The notes beneath the pieces are model-generated. The model had not been told where the DNA came from and ran no database searches. It was given only the letters and a program-made list of their open reading frames with translations. The translations under genes were made by a program, and so were the position numbers. From Blepharisma stoltei (lineage: Eukaryota; Ciliophora; Heterotrichea; Heterotrichida; Blepharismidae), in assembly GCA_914767885.1 (NCBI GenBank), contig CAJZBQ010000034.1:124001-188000 (forward strand): a stretch of 64,000 nucleotides of DNA. The letters run 5' to 3'. Of this stretch, positions 22,383 to 33,423 are shown piece by piece (position 1 is the first letter of the stretch; the number at the start of each line of letters is the position of its first letter).

Positions 22383-23435
22383 ATGGCATCTGTTCAATGC
22401 AGTCCTTCAATTCTTTACAACCAAAGGCATAACACATTATTTATAAAAATCAACCGACCAGAATCCCTCAATTCTTTTAACATGGAGATGCTCAACACAA
22501 TGCATTATTTAGTCAAAAAGGCAAAAGATGAAAATCTGAACTTGGTTATCTCTGGTAAGGGCCGAGCCTTAAGTGCAGGAGCTGACATTGTTACAATGGC
22601 CAAAGGTGAAATAAACCCTGAGATGGCATTTGAGTCTATTTATAAATTAGCATATTTTGCGTCATCATTACCAACTGAGAGAGTCGCTTTTATGAATGGA
22701 ATTACGTTTGGAGGAGGTGTTGGGCTGTCTTGGTCATCCTCTATTAGAGTTTCTACCCCAAATACACTATGGGCTATGCCTGAGGTGACTATAGGATTTG
22801 TCCCTGATATCGGTGCATCTTATCATTTAAGTAGAATAAATCCTCCAGAGCTAGGCTTATATTTATCACTTACAGGAGACAGACTTAATGGAGTTGATTG
22901 CTATTTATTTGGCATTTCAGAATATTTTATAGAAGAAGATGTTGATAAAGTTATCAATGAAATGTATGAAACAGGGAATTTAAAGCCAACATTAGAAAAA
23001 TATCACAGGGAGCCCAATAAAAATAAGTCAAAAATATGGCCAGATTTAAAAGACCTGATATATTGTTTTAACACTTATTTAGGGATTGAGTATATTATGT
23101 ATAGACTAAGAGAACTAGGGACTGAATGGAGCTTGAAGACTTTGGAAAGGATGAAAATTATTTGTCCATTATCATTAGTAATTGCACAGGAATCTTTTAG
23201 AAGAGGGAGACATATTACTTATAGGGAGTCTTTTATCATGGAATATAATTTAGCATCCCAACTTATTCATCATAGGGCTGAGAACTTCAGAAATGCAGTA
23301 AAAAATAAGCTGATAGCTAAAAGCAAGCATGGAGTTGGCTGGGTTCCTGATAAAATTACTAGTATAGGTGACACTACAATAAGACCTTATTTTCTTAACA
23401 AAGAAGGAAGAAAATTAGAGCTCCCAAGACTTTAA
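22383..23435 (+). CDS. 3-hydroxyisobutyryl-CoA hydrolase-like enzyme (crotonase fold)
   Basis: 350 residues, the normal length for the HIBCH/ECH_2 branch of the crotonase superfamily. Oxyanion-hole segments are visible: GKGRALSAGAD near residues 59-69 and NGITFGGGVGLS near 104-115. The HIBCH signature MPEVTIGFVPDIGASYHLSR follows near 138-157, holding the Glu and Asp positions used in catalysis. The C-terminal RAENFRNAVKNKLI..GVGWVPDK matches the family's acyl-binding end. It likely removes CoA from 3-hydroxyisobutyryl-CoA in valine breakdown. I see no clear mitochondrial presequence, so location is open. The frame is intact with no insertion. A plain enoyl-CoA hydratase is the alternative. 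Confidence 0.85.
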   Translation: MASVQCSPSILYNQRHNTLFIKINRPESLNSFNMEMLNTMHYLVKKAKDENLNLVISGKGRALSAGADIVTMAKGEINPEMAFESIYKLAYFASSLPTERVAFMNGITFGGGVGLSWSSSIRVSTPNTLWAMPEVTIGFVPDIGASYHLSRINPPELGLYLSLTGDRLNGVDCYLFGISEYFIEEDVDKVINEMYETGNLKPTLEKYHREPNKNKSKIWPDLKDLIYCFNTYLGIEYIMYRLRELGTEWSLKTLERMKIICPLSLVIAQESFRRGRHITYRESFIMEYNLASQLIHHRAENFRNAVKNKLIAKSKHGVGWVPDKITSIGDTTIRPYFLNKEGRKLELPRL

Positions 23436-23838
23436 TAAATTTAAGCTCTTTCTCTTTGACAGAGATTTATTGAAAGAATAATTTTAATAATATGAAATAT
23501 AAATCCACTGTTGATGAATTGAATAAGCAGCTAAAATCATAGCAAACTCTCTTAACTGCTAGATTATTTATTTAGTAATATATAACTCTCTTTTGAAATA
23601 ATCCATATATATTGAAATAAGACTTGGATTAGTTTATAATTTTATATAAGTTTTTGATTAATCATATGCAGATTTTTGCTATAATACCATATATTTTTCT
23701 ACTGTTTTTAATATTGAAAAACTAGTTTCCTAAATAAATTTAAATAGTATAATACAACACAGAAAATAATATACCGGAATCTTGTATTTCTAAATAGAAT
23801 ATATTTAATTATGCAACAATAACGAGTTAACTTAATAA
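23436..23838. other. intergenic, AT-rich
   Basis: 403 bp. No coding frame beyond 30 codons, no element ends and no RNA gene seen. Confidence 0.5.
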
Positions 23839-25070
23839 ATGGAGACCTTTGACGTAAAAATCACTTGGAAAGAAAAGATTGCTGAAAGAATCACATGCGC
23901 CCTGCTAACCACACTAGTTCTTGAGCTCATTTTCCTGGTAACTCTTATTGTGTTCATCTACAACGATTCCTCTTCGCAGTTCTTATTTTATATTTTCTCA
24001 ATCTTAGTTTTGATGGTAGGTACAATATACTTTGCATGGCATTCTCTTGTAAAAGAAAACGCGTTTGAATTATTGGCATTTATGATAATATCATCAATTC
24101 TCAGCTTCCATGGGATTTACCAAACGATAAAGCACTCTAATTATATGACTTTGACGCTCGTCTCAATTCTGGTCCTTACTCTTTTGGGATTTTAATTAAA
24201 ATTTTCAGGATTTTATTAAAAATTATTTATTTACTTTTTATCATCATATTATGAATTAACAATAAATGATTGATATGATAATGCTTATATTTATTATTAA
24301 GTATTCAATTTATTAAAGATGATTATTATAGAATAGAATTATTGAACTTAAAAGGAAATATTTTTATGATAACTTCATAAGAGAAAAATGAAAATATGAA
24401 ACTTGGAAACAAAACTAGAAGATGAAGAATTAGAAAACTTTAAAAATAAAAAAATAAAAAGATTATTTATTTATTGAATAAAGGAGTTAGCATTTCCCAA
24501 GCTTTTTATTTCTTCTCCTTCTATTTCGCATATAAAAGATTCACGCATAGAATCACTAACGATTTACAGACGCAGAAAATTAAAGAAAAAGCATTCAAAT
24601 TATATGAAACCTTTGTATCAGTCATAAAAGTCGATTTTTTATTATATACACTAACAGCAGGGACTTTTGTTTATTATATCCTTGCAGATTGGAGCAGTTT
24701 TAGGCTTGGAGGCCTCATTTTATGTGGAGTTTTCTATTTTATAATGATATGCTACTCATTTTTGGGTATTTTAGCTGTAATTTTTATTTAGACAACCCAA
24801 GAAAAAATGAAGCTCTTGCTTTCATTTTTAATTTTAACTCCTATTTGTCTAGGAATTAAGCTTTACTTTTTAATTGTGATCGCAATTTCTCCAGGGGATT
24901 CAGTTGATAGATTTGCACTGATCCAAATTTGTGTGATTGTAGGAGTTGACATATTTGTTGCAGCTGGACTTGTGTACATGGGCTATATTGGCTATCAAAG
25001 AGGAAAAGTCGGGTTGATGTCTCTGATCCGAGCTGCAAGTGATGATGCAATTAAATCTCCATTTATCTAA
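23839..25070 (+). CDS. polytopic membrane protein (one IES, one intron)
   Basis: 313 residues after removing the 275-bp insertion 24193-24467 and a 15-nt intron at 24777-24791. It begins METFDVKITWKEKIAERI. About eight hydrophobic helices follow: four before the insertion, for example CALLTTLVLELIFLVTLIVF and ILVLMVGTIYFAWHSL, and about four after. Loops are short, and a basic GYQRGKVGL stretch lies near the C-terminus. No signature residues are recognised, so the transport or receptor role is unknown. Exon joins at TTT-TAT and GCT-ACA both keep the hydrophobic periodicity. Confidence 0.7.
24193..24467. mobile_element. TA-flanked IES in membrane-protein gene
   Basis: 275 bp, AT-rich, full of stops, flanked by TA at 24193-24194 and 24468-24469. 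Removal joins LTLLGF to YLLNKGVSI in frame. Confidence 0.75.
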
Positions 25071-25163
25071 TACTATTCAGTTAAACAGAAACTATAAGAT
25101 TTCACATTAGGCTTATTAATAGTAATGATAGTAGATAATCAATTTTAATTAATTTAATAAAAA

Positions 25164-25847
25164 TTAATTATATATAGATTTAAAATATACATCATCTTCA
25201 AAGTCTGATACACTTGGAGAAGCCACCACTTGTACATAAAAAGGCTCTTTTGCACTTATAGACATTTTGGTCATATTATGAGATGCATAATTGGGGTTAT
25301 TTATTGATTTCAACTCTTTTTCTATACAATTTGTATGATTCTTGATATTGAAAATTTTTTTGGAAATAGTCACGAGGGTTGTATCGACTTTTCCAACGAT
25401 TCGGAGCTTTTTTTTGAGTTTTACGCTAGGAAATCCTTTTTGTCTTACTCCAATAGCTTTTCTTATATTATTTCGCATTTTTGAAAGATGGTTAATTTCA
25501 TCAGTAGGAAATTTAGTTTGGCTTGTAAACCCATAAATCGGTAATTTTTCTATTGAATTAGAGATTTTTAAAGTTTCGTACAGTTTTTCATGGTCATTGA
25601 AATTGGGTTTTATCGCAGATTTGCTCCTTCTTTTAGTATTTTCATGCTTTACACTCGGTTTTTTTGGAATTGTCTCTAAGAGTGGTAATGATTTATAAAT
25701 TCCACTTGAGCTGCCGTGATAGGATTTTAGAAGTTTTGGCTTGCTTAGTTGATACTGCTGAAAGAGATGCAGTTGAGAGAGAAAACTTGGCTTTGCGATT
25801 GACATATTATGGCTAGCCATAATATTTTTCTTAATGGTTTGCTGCAT
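25164..25847 (-). CDS. hypothetical basic, disordered protein
   Basis: 227 residues, start MQQTIKKNIMASHN, stop TAA. Lys-, Ser- and Asn-rich with short basic clusters (ENTKRRSKSAIK, KLKKKLRIVGK) and no membrane segment, signal peptide or known domain. The uninterrupted frame in AT-rich DNA and clean start and stop support a real gene. It may bind nucleic acid or microtubules because of charge, but nothing specific is visible. Confidence 0.6.
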   Translation of the reverse strand: MQQTIKKNIMASHNMSIAKPSFLSQLHLFQQYQLSKPKLLKSYHGSSSGIYKSLPLLETIPKKPSVKHENTKRRSKSAIKPNFNDHEKLYETLKISNSIEKLPIYGFTSQTKFPTDEINHLSKMRNNIRKAIGVRQKGFPSVKLKKKLRIVGKVDTTLVTISKKIFNIKNHTNCIEKELKSINNPNYASHNMTKMSISAKEPFYVQVVASPSVSDFEDDVYFKSIYN

Positions 25848-26009
25848 TATTTCGCATCCAATTCTTATTTATAATATCAATAAAATTAAAATATCTAAAT
25901 TAATCCTAAAAATAAAAGCAAGATTTACAATAAAAAAATAATAAAGATGCTGAGATGCATTACTGAATATTTGAAAAATCAAAATCTTTTGAAATAAGAA
26001 TTATTAAAT

Positions 26010-27722
26010 ATGGACAGAACGCTTCTTAGAAAAAAGAAAGGAGGAGATGTTGTTCCATTCCGATTAGTTCGATATACACCATCTCCAGAAACACAGCTTC
26101 TTGTGACATCTCGGAAAGAGTTCAGAATTCGAGTGCCAATTTCCCCTGTGCAGTCTCCTCACCCTCATGTAAAAAAACCCTCTTCTACATCGTTTTCAGG
26201 AAAAACAAGCCCAACCCGTGAACTTCTAAATGATTTTAAGTCGACGTTAAACGACCAAGGCAAAGTTATAAGCCCTACATTTGATGAAAATATCAATCGC
26301 TTGCAGAATCTCCAATGGGTTAAATCTTTGGATACTAGACATTCTTTACCATCGTCCAGCCCAAAGCCAGCCTCAATTTCTAAAATATTGCAAGACCAGC
26401 TTGGAGATAAATTCGCTGCTCGGGCAAATATTCAATCTCTTTTTCTACCTCAAAATAACAGTAAGCGATCTAAGTTTTCAAATGAAGATCAAGTTGCTAA
26501 AGAAAATGAACAAAATGATTTTAAAAAAAGAAAAGAGGAAATAGTCCATTGAAGCCTAAAAGCAACAATGGGCTCAAAGCCAAACTCAAGTGAAGGAAGC
26601 TCACTTTTCGTGATAAACAGAAAAATCTATATATTTGGTGGGCAGTCCAGAGGTAAAGTCACTGATTTACATGAGCTAGATATGATAACTGGTGTATGAA
26701 GAAAAGTGAACTCAAATTACTCTCCAAACGGAAGGCTGGGATGCTCATTAGCTGTATATAAGAAAAAAATTATTTCTTTTGGTGGATGTTCTGGACATAG
26801 CCAGAACTTAGGAGTCAGAAGATGCTCTAACAAATTGTATGTTTTAAGTTTTGACACCATGAATTGGCAACGATATCATGGAGGGGGATCTATTCCTACT
26901 CCACGAAGAAACCATGCTTGCACTTTGCTAGGAAAAAGCATGCTGGTTTATGGAGGAGTTGACCAGCTTTCCCATGCCTTGCCTGATCTATATATTTATG
27001 ATGTAAAAAACAAAGAATGATCTCTTCCTGAAGTAAAAGTATATGGAGATCCAGGACCTCGATCTCATGCTACACTCACAGCAGTTTTCAATGAAGCATT
27101 GAAAGTGAATTTTGACTTTATTTTGCTAAGCTTATCTAAAATGAAGCAAGAATTAAATATATTGAACAGTGGCTTTTACTTATTTGGAGGATTAGATAGC
27201 ACAGGAACCCCAACAAATGCTCTTCATGGACTTTATGTCCGTGATGGGCAGCTAGTCTGAACAGAAGTCCAATCCTTTGGAAAACCTCCAACTCCTCGAT
27301 ATAGCCACTCAGCATGCTCAATGAATGAAAAATTGTTTATTTTTGGCGGAAGAAATGATTTATTGTACAAAGAAACTGGAGAATCAAGCTTAGGAGACCT
27401 GCATATTTTTAATGTGGAACATCTGACCTGGGAGAGTGTTATAGTCAATGGAAATGCACCTGAAGCCAGATGAGGCCACTGTATGTGCACTTTTGGGACT
27501 AAAATATTGATATTTGGAGGAATGACCCACAAGAAGTTTATGAACGCTGACTTATACAGCTTAGAAACTAATAGTGATTATGTTGATGAGCTTTTGAAAT
27601 ATGATAAAGAAAAAACTGTGGCTCCTTCAGTTGAGGTTTATGCGTCGATTGGGAGAGGATTTAAGTCATTCTTACAGAAGTTTATGGATCAGAGCACTCC
27701 TAAGACAAAAGAAGAAGATTAA
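26010..27722 (+). CDS. kelch-repeat (beta-propeller) protein
   Basis: 570 residues. The N-terminal 185 residues are basic and Ser/Pro-rich, probably disordered. Kelch repeats follow, recognised by the paired GG motifs IYIFGGQS, IISFGGCS, MLVYGGVD, FYLFGGLD, LFIFGGRN and ILIFGGMT and by downstream Trp positions. Five or more of those Trp are encoded by TGA (GV-W-RKVNS, KE-W-SLPEV, LV-W-TEVQS, AR-W-GHC), so under the standard code the gene falls into four fragments. The tail (LQKFMDQSTPKTKEED) is acidic. Kelch propellers mediate protein contacts; there is no BTB or F-box domain to suggest ubiquitin-ligase work. No intron or insertion. Confidence 0.9.
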
Positions 27723-27863
27723 CAAACCTACACTATGTTAATTATATATTATTGCTTTATGAGATTATAAGTCTAAATATTTTTGGCATTTTGAAATCTA
27801 CTCAAGATTTCGAAAGAAAGGGTAGAAATTTATTTGATGTAGGATACTTAATGTATAGATTTC

Positions 27864-28778
27864 TTATCTGATTTTCTTTAAGTTAGTTTTAGCAACTTTT
27901 GTTATTTTTTTGTGATTTTCTATATAAAACTCATTAGCTAAATCTCCTTCGTTGTCCATATAAACTGAAAGCTTAGGCTCGCCTTGGATTCCTCCATCTT
28001 TTCGTGGCCTTTCTTGGATCACTGGATCTATGAATTGCTCTTCTTTAGGGTTTTGGATTGCTGGAGGCTTCGCTTTGTATTGCTTTACTGTAGGTTTAAG
28101 CCGAAAATAATGAGTAACTAAAATACTTAGACAAATAAAGGCTAAATCAGGTCTGTCAAAAAGAGCAAAAGACTGTAGGTTAATAAACACTTCTAATAAG
28201 CTAATAAACATTGGGATTTGAGTGAACAGTGCATGATGGATAAAGCAATAAACCGTTTTTGATTCCTCTAGAGGAGCTACAAATTGGTATAATGACAAAA
28301 TATATGCTAAAAATGTGCTTTGATATTGAACAGAATCAAATGCCTCAAGGTCGAAAAACAAAGAAATGCCCTAAATAGCCTTTACTATTATCACTGATGA
28401 GAAAAATAGTGAAAAAATTGTGTTTGGGGTCCTTATATGAACCCGGAGTTTTACATATGGGATCTTCAATGATAGTGCCTTTCTAAATCTCAGGTCTTTT
28501 ATGCTTAATAAAAGCAAAAATCCTTCTAGCAAAAATAAAAAGCCAATGAAGTATTTATAATAGTTCCCAGCATAGCTTGTAAACTGGTAATAAGATGTGA
28601 CAAATACCAAAATCGCTGAGTAATATCGAACAATCTAAATATTTTTTACACTTTCTCTCCAATTCTTCAGAAAAACAACTGAAATTAATTGGAAAATGCA
28701 CAAAGAATAGACAACTGCCAGCTTTGTGTCTATAGGCTCATAATGTTTTTCAATAATCTCATTCTCAAGATTATCCAT
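27864..28778 (-). CDS. polytopic membrane protein with two 15-nt introns
   Basis: 294 residues after removing introns at 28635-28649 and 28371-28385 (both GTAA...TTTAG on the minus strand). It begins MDNLENEIIEKHYEPIDTK. About six to seven helices follow, including LAVVYSLCIFQLISVVFL, FIGFLFLLEGFLLLLSI and HALFTQIPMFISLLEVFI. The C-terminal 80 residues are a soluble basic tail (AKPPAIQNPKEEQFIDP). The family is not recognised. It ends 22 bp before the kinase stop region of its neighbour and on the same strand, which is ordinary compaction here. Confidence 0.75.
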
Positions 28779-28800
28779 TTTATATATCATCTTTAATAGC

Positions 28801-29895
28801 TTAATTTCTTATATATCTCAATATCAGATTTTCAGCTTGTCTCGGTACTTGTCCTTCATCTTGATTTTTCCTATACAACTGAGGACTTATTGTATAAGCG
28901 AAACCTTCATACGTCGGCGAATTCGTCAAATTCAGCAAACTGCCATCATAAACTGTGCTATCTCTCGCAGGACAGCAAGTAAATTCTTCACTGAAGTACC
29001 TGCAATCAGTGGGGCTGCTTAAAAATGGCACAAAAGGGGGGGAAACCTGCTTTATTTCTAATAAATCCCAATCAATTGAAGAAAACCAAGGATGAATTTT
29101 TATTTCTTCAGCACCTAGAGGTGAAGACCCCATCCTCTTTTTAGGGTCTTTTACCAACAGTCTACGCAATAAATCTGAAGCTTCTTCAGGTAACGATGCA
29201 GGATATTTAATTTCTTCTGAAAGGATTTTTCTATAAATATCTGTTCTTCTTTTAGTATAAAATGGTGGCAAGCCTATAAGCATTTCATAAATCATGCAGC
29301 CTAAGCTTCACCAGTCCACTTCAAAACTATGTCCTTGCTTAGTCAGAGTTTCTGGCGCCAAATATTCAGGGGTCCCACAAAAAGTTTTGGTCAAGCAATT
29401 ATTGCTCATATCTTTTGATAGCCCGAAATCAGTTAACTTAATAAATCCGTCAGCATCTAAAAGGACGTTTTCTGGTTTTAGGTCACGGTATACGATGTTT
29501 TGTTTATGAAGATGGTCTAACGCTAGCACTATGCAGGCAGCATAAAACCGAGCCCGATTTTCATCAAACCGCTTGGCTCGGGATAAATGGAAAAAGAGCT
29601 CTCCCCCGGGACAGAAATCAACTAATAAGTAGAGTTTCTGTGAGTTTTGAAATGCATAGTACAGCTTTACAATGTATGGATGTTTAATATTTTCTAATAT
29701 CCATCTTTCTGTTCTAGTATGCTGAATTTGGTTTTTCACGGCTAAGTGCTTTTTCTTGAGAATTTTCATTGCGTAAAGTGCTTGGGTGTCCCGTTTTTTT
29801 ACAAGAAGCACTTTTCCATAAGAACCGTGGCCGAGGACGCTTAGAAGCTCGAAATCTTCTAAAGATGTTGGATGGCGGATATTTGGAATGTCCAT
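28801..29895 (-). CDS. AGC-family Ser/Thr protein kinase (S6K/AKT-like)
   Basis: 364 residues. The kinase domain spans about residues 14-272: glycine loop LGHGSYGKV, lysine in YAMKILKK, catalytic loop YRDLKPENVLL, DFG in LTDFGLSKD, activation segment TKTFCGTPEYLAPE. The conserved DWWSLG in subdomain IX has its second Trp as TGA, direct support for the altered code. The AGC C-terminal extension follows, with a turn-motif-like NSPTYEGFAYT. Its hydrophobic motif reads Y-E-G-F-A-Y, so the usual phosphorylatable Ser/Thr is Ala. No PH domain is present. It probably acts in growth signalling, which is inference. Confidence 0.9.
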
Positions 29896-29947
29896 TTTTA
29901 AAATTTTAATAAGAGATTAATCATTATTAATCGGAATTAAGTAAATA

Positions 29948-31591
29948 TTAACGCTCTACGATATAAGTCCATTTTCCATAAAGAGAATTTAATAGAAACT
30001 CTTTAATGGATTCTCCTATGCCTTGGCATTTTTCAACTTCTTCTTGTCTGTCATTTGTGATCTCACAGTAAAAATCGTTTAAACATTGAGCTTTACATCC
30101 TAAGGGAGTATCTGGACCATTTGTGTATTTGTTTGTCACGTATTTCATCATTAATAATTCGTATTTTTTTATTTTTGCTGATAGGTTTAAGATTGTAGGT
30201 GGAAGCATATTTTCGACCTTATAAAAGCTTAGGAAATCATAAGCTTGGAAAAATGAAGGTTTAGCCTCGGTTAAATTAAGACGATACTGAGTATAATTTA
30301 TGATAACTTTAGAAAGGGCATCAGCTTGATATATTCTGTATGATGGATTTGAATTTTTATATGGTGAAAGTGAGGGAGATATAAATTGGATGCCTGTTGG
30401 CTTGCTTGAAAAATAGCCTTTATTTATCCTAAATTCATCTCTGTTTTCACCACCAAAAAATTGGCCCATAACAGTATTTTGATATCTTTCCATTAATACA
30501 GAATAATGCTTACTTCAGCTATTTACGCATGATTTTGACCCTGGAGCAATATTTCCTATAATATAGACTTTATAACCATACATTTCTGCATTAGCCAGCT
30601 CATTATTCAACCATAAAATATATCCATTTGGATCTGTAACATTAGCAAACAGGTAAAAATTATTTATATCACAAGAAAGTGTATTCAGCCCAATTATTCT
30701 TAAATTTGTATTTTTATACTGTACTGAATAAACCCCTTTTTCAGCAAATTGAGCAGCTCCTTGCTTGCCTAGTCATATTGACCATAAATTAGTCAGGCTT
30801 TTCAAAAAATAAGAATCAGCACTAAAATCATATTGGTGCTCTGGATAGCAGTCTAAAGGTCCAAAAATCGGGAAGACAGGGGTAAGATACGAGTTAAATT
30901 TATTCAAAATCTCTTGGGTGACGTTTTTAATCACATTAAGTCTGTCTGATGATGACAATAACAAGTCATGAGCGACACTATTGCCATTCCAAATAATAAA
31001 ATCTGGATTATTTTGAGAGATTGAATCTAAAGCTTTTCGCAAAGTTGGCAACGGCAATTCGCAGTTATAATCTCCATTAGGGCCTGCTGTGTCGCTTGTG
31101 TTTTTAGGTGTGCCTTTTCGACAGCATGGCCCTGAGGAGCACAAATTTGAGGCGCCTGATATATATTTCCTATCAAGCCTTATATCAGAAATTTGAGCAA
31201 AATGCAAATAGTTTAGACTTCTTATAGGAATTTGATAATCAGGGGTATTTTTCAATGCATTCTTAGCCCAGCTCTCAAAATCTTCAAGTATATATTCTGC
31301 TGAATTGCAAATTCCTGGTCTAGAGCATAGGAAAATTCCATTCACAAATCTCCTTTGCAATACATCAGCCACTTCTCCAAGTACTAAGCTTCCAATTGTA
31401 TTGCAATAGTTAGGATCTGTCGTTTTCTGGCATATGTCTATCAAATAATTCTTTAATGTGCCTTGAAATAAAGAATTTGATAGAAGATATTGAAGAGCCC
31501 CAGCTGCAATCATGCAGGTTTGGCAGTCAAGTTGGCCTTGGGCTGCATAAAGTATGAGCAAAAAATAGAAAAGCATGCTTTTATTTCCCAT
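29948..31591 (-). CDS. acid-sphingomyelinase-like protein, metal site lost (pseudoenzyme)
   Basis: 547 residues: signal peptide (MGNKSMLFYFLLILYAAQG), a saposin-B-like domain with six Cys (about 22-105), then the metallophosphoesterase fold of ASM. Family landmarks remain (LCSSGPCCRKG, SWSKHYSVLMERYQNTVMGQFFG), but the metal ligands are replaced. D-x-H is SDIRLD, the bridging Asp is Asn in WNGNSVAHD, GNHE is GPLD, GH is GN in IIGNIAPG, and GHTH is GGEN. Only the first Asp survives. An in-frame TGA (SI-W-LGKQG) is Trp. It should be secreted or lysosomal and non-catalytic, perhaps lipid-binding. The frame is intact, so this is divergence, not decay. Confidence 0.85.
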
Positions 31592-31822
31592 AGATTTGAA
31601 TAGTTTAATAATTTGAAAATAATGAAGCTTCGCATCACCAAAATTTTTTGAATTTTAATTTCTCCATATTGGATTTTATAGTTAAAAAATTTATAATGTG
31701 TTTTAAAGAGTAAATATATGCTGTTTGTGATATTTTATAAATTATAAGATAAAATATACTAATGTATATAAGAATAAAAGACTATAAACTAATGATTTAG
31801 CTTATTGGTTAACTTATTGCGA

Positions 31823-32995
31823 TTATTGTGATGCTTTGGTTTCAGTCTTTGGCTTTTCTTCAATTTTAACTATTTCAGGCTCATCCTTCTTTTGTGCATT
31901 GAGGTCTTCAATATCTTCTACTTCAACAGGAATACCAGTAGGCTTTGCTGATTCTGTAGAAATAAATGGCGTTCCAGTTACTACGAAATCTTCCAGACTA
32001 ATTTCTTTGACATTTCTAGCGATTTTTGCATATCCTTTCTCTCCCCATTCAGGTCCCCAGCTATTCTTAATAATCCAGTAAGGCTGCTGATTTTCATCAG
32101 TTCCCCAGCCTAAGACTTCGACTGCATGAGCACCTTTAACCTTTGTGGCAGCAATATGTGGCCTATAAACCCCACCCCCATAGACTAAGAAATCTGTAAA
32201 TACTTGCATTATGCCAACTACAGGTCCATTTTTCTTAATTTCTCTCATTAAAGCAGCCTCTGTAGCACTTGCACAAAATTCACTGACCTTAAAAGTGGCG
32301 TCTTCTAGCTTTTCAGGACATCCAGGAGCAGTAAGATCTTTTGAAGTGTAAGGGAAAACTTTGCTTTCGACAAGTCCAACGTCTCTTATATAATTCCATA
32401 CAGAATCAATATTTCCTTGTGTGCAACCGTTATTCTTTTTGTCACAGGAAACCAAATCCTGTCCACTTAAGTTCACCAGAACAGCTCCTTGGCTATGGAT
32501 GCAAAATCTTTCACTCAAACTTGAAGCTACAGCCAATGCATAAGATGATGAGCAGTTTCCTTGGACATAAATATCAGACATGCAGTGAGGGAATTCTTCT
32601 CTGACATCATAATGGTCTGGGACAAGTCCTCCTTCATTAAGATAAGTCTGGCAAGGAGTCAGTGTTTTGGCTTGTTGAGAAATGTAAGTTTGTGAAGCCT
32701 GGGTCACATCTTTGAGATTCCAGTCCTTGAAATATGTGTTTTCTTTGAGGGTGTAGCCAAGCTTTAAGGCGTTTTGAGACTCAATAAAGGTAGAGTCAAC
32801 GGCTGGGGTGAGATGAAGTGGGACTTCTGGATTGAAAATCAAGATACCGATAACGATTGCCATTATTCCTCCAAAGATTCCGATGGCGATGTAGGTGTTC
32901 ATGTTGCTTTTTGGTTTCTTTTTGTTAGCTTTCATAGCTCCTTTTCTAGCGTTTTCTCGGCTTATTTGAGCATCAATCTCCTCGCCAGCTGCCAT
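31823..32995 (-). CDS. papain-family (C1A) protein with Cys-to-Ser active site
   Basis: 390 residues. A basic N-terminus is followed by one membrane helix (YIAIGIFGGIMAIVIGILIF, about 35-54), so it is a type II anchored protein. The propeptide region is short, and the C1A domain begins near VPDHYDVREEFP. The catalytic stretch reads QGNCSSSYALA where papains have QGxCGSCWAFS, so the nucleophile Cys is Ser and the following Trp is Tyr. The His (KGAHAVEVLGWG) and Asn (WIIKNSWGPEWG) positions are kept. The tail is acidic, Pro-rich and Lys-rich (DEPEIVKIEEKPK). Such Cys-to-Ser papains are known (SERA and TINAG types) and are usually non-proteolytic. The gene is otherwise intact. Confidence 0.85.
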   Translation of the reverse strand: MAAGEEIDAQISRENARKGAMKANKKKPKSNMNTYIAIGIFGGIMAIVIGILIFNPEVPLHLTPAVDSTFIESQNALKLGYTLKENTYFKDWNLKDVTQASQTYISQQAKTLTPCQTYLNEGGLVPDHYDVREEFPHCMSDIYVQGNCSSSYALAVASSLSERFCIHSQGAVLVNLSGQDLVSCDKKNNGCTQGNIDSVWNYIRDVGLVESKVFPYTSKDLTAPGCPEKLEDATFKVSEFCASATEAALMREIKKNGPVVGIMQVFTDFLVYGGGVYRPHIAATKVKGAHAVEVLGWGTDENQQPYWIIKNSWGPEWGEKGYAKIARNVKEISLEDFVVTGTPFISTESAKPTGIPVEVEDIEDLNAQKKDEPEIVKIEEKPKTETKASQ

Positions 32996-33052
32996 TTATA
33001 ATTCCACGTGGATGATGGGATTAATTTTTAATTCTTTGTGTTTTAGGATTAT

Positions 33053-33423
33053 TATTCCTCCCCTCAGTTAGCGAGCAAAAATCATTGGAAAAATCCCTAT
33101 TTTTTGCCCAAAAAACCCACCCTCCGTGATGAACAAAAAATTTTTATGAAAAAAATTTGGATATATAAGTGATAATTTTTATAATGATTCCTCTTATTAA
33201 TTCTGCTTAGTTTTAAACGTCTTGCATTTTAAAAAATAAATTTAAAGAAATTAAATAAATATTTGTTTCCAATTTCTGCGAATTGGGATGTTTTTAAATT
33301 TCGAAAAAAAAAACTATAGTCAGTGTCACTAACTATATTATAAAATTTATATAAAAATTTCATAAAAAAAAATTAACCCTGCTTCATCCGAACAAAAATG
33401 TTTGGTCGCTCACGGAAGAGAGC
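33053..33423 (+). mobile_element. MITE family 1, intergenic, partly decayed
   Basis: Left end CCTCCCCTCAGTTAGCGAGCAAAA with the second subterminal CCACCCTCCGTGATGAACAAAA. The right end GTTTGGTCGCTCACGGAAGAG is a degraded form of the inverted terminus. The interior matches the complete copy at 45971-46361. Boundaries are approximate. Confidence 0.75.
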
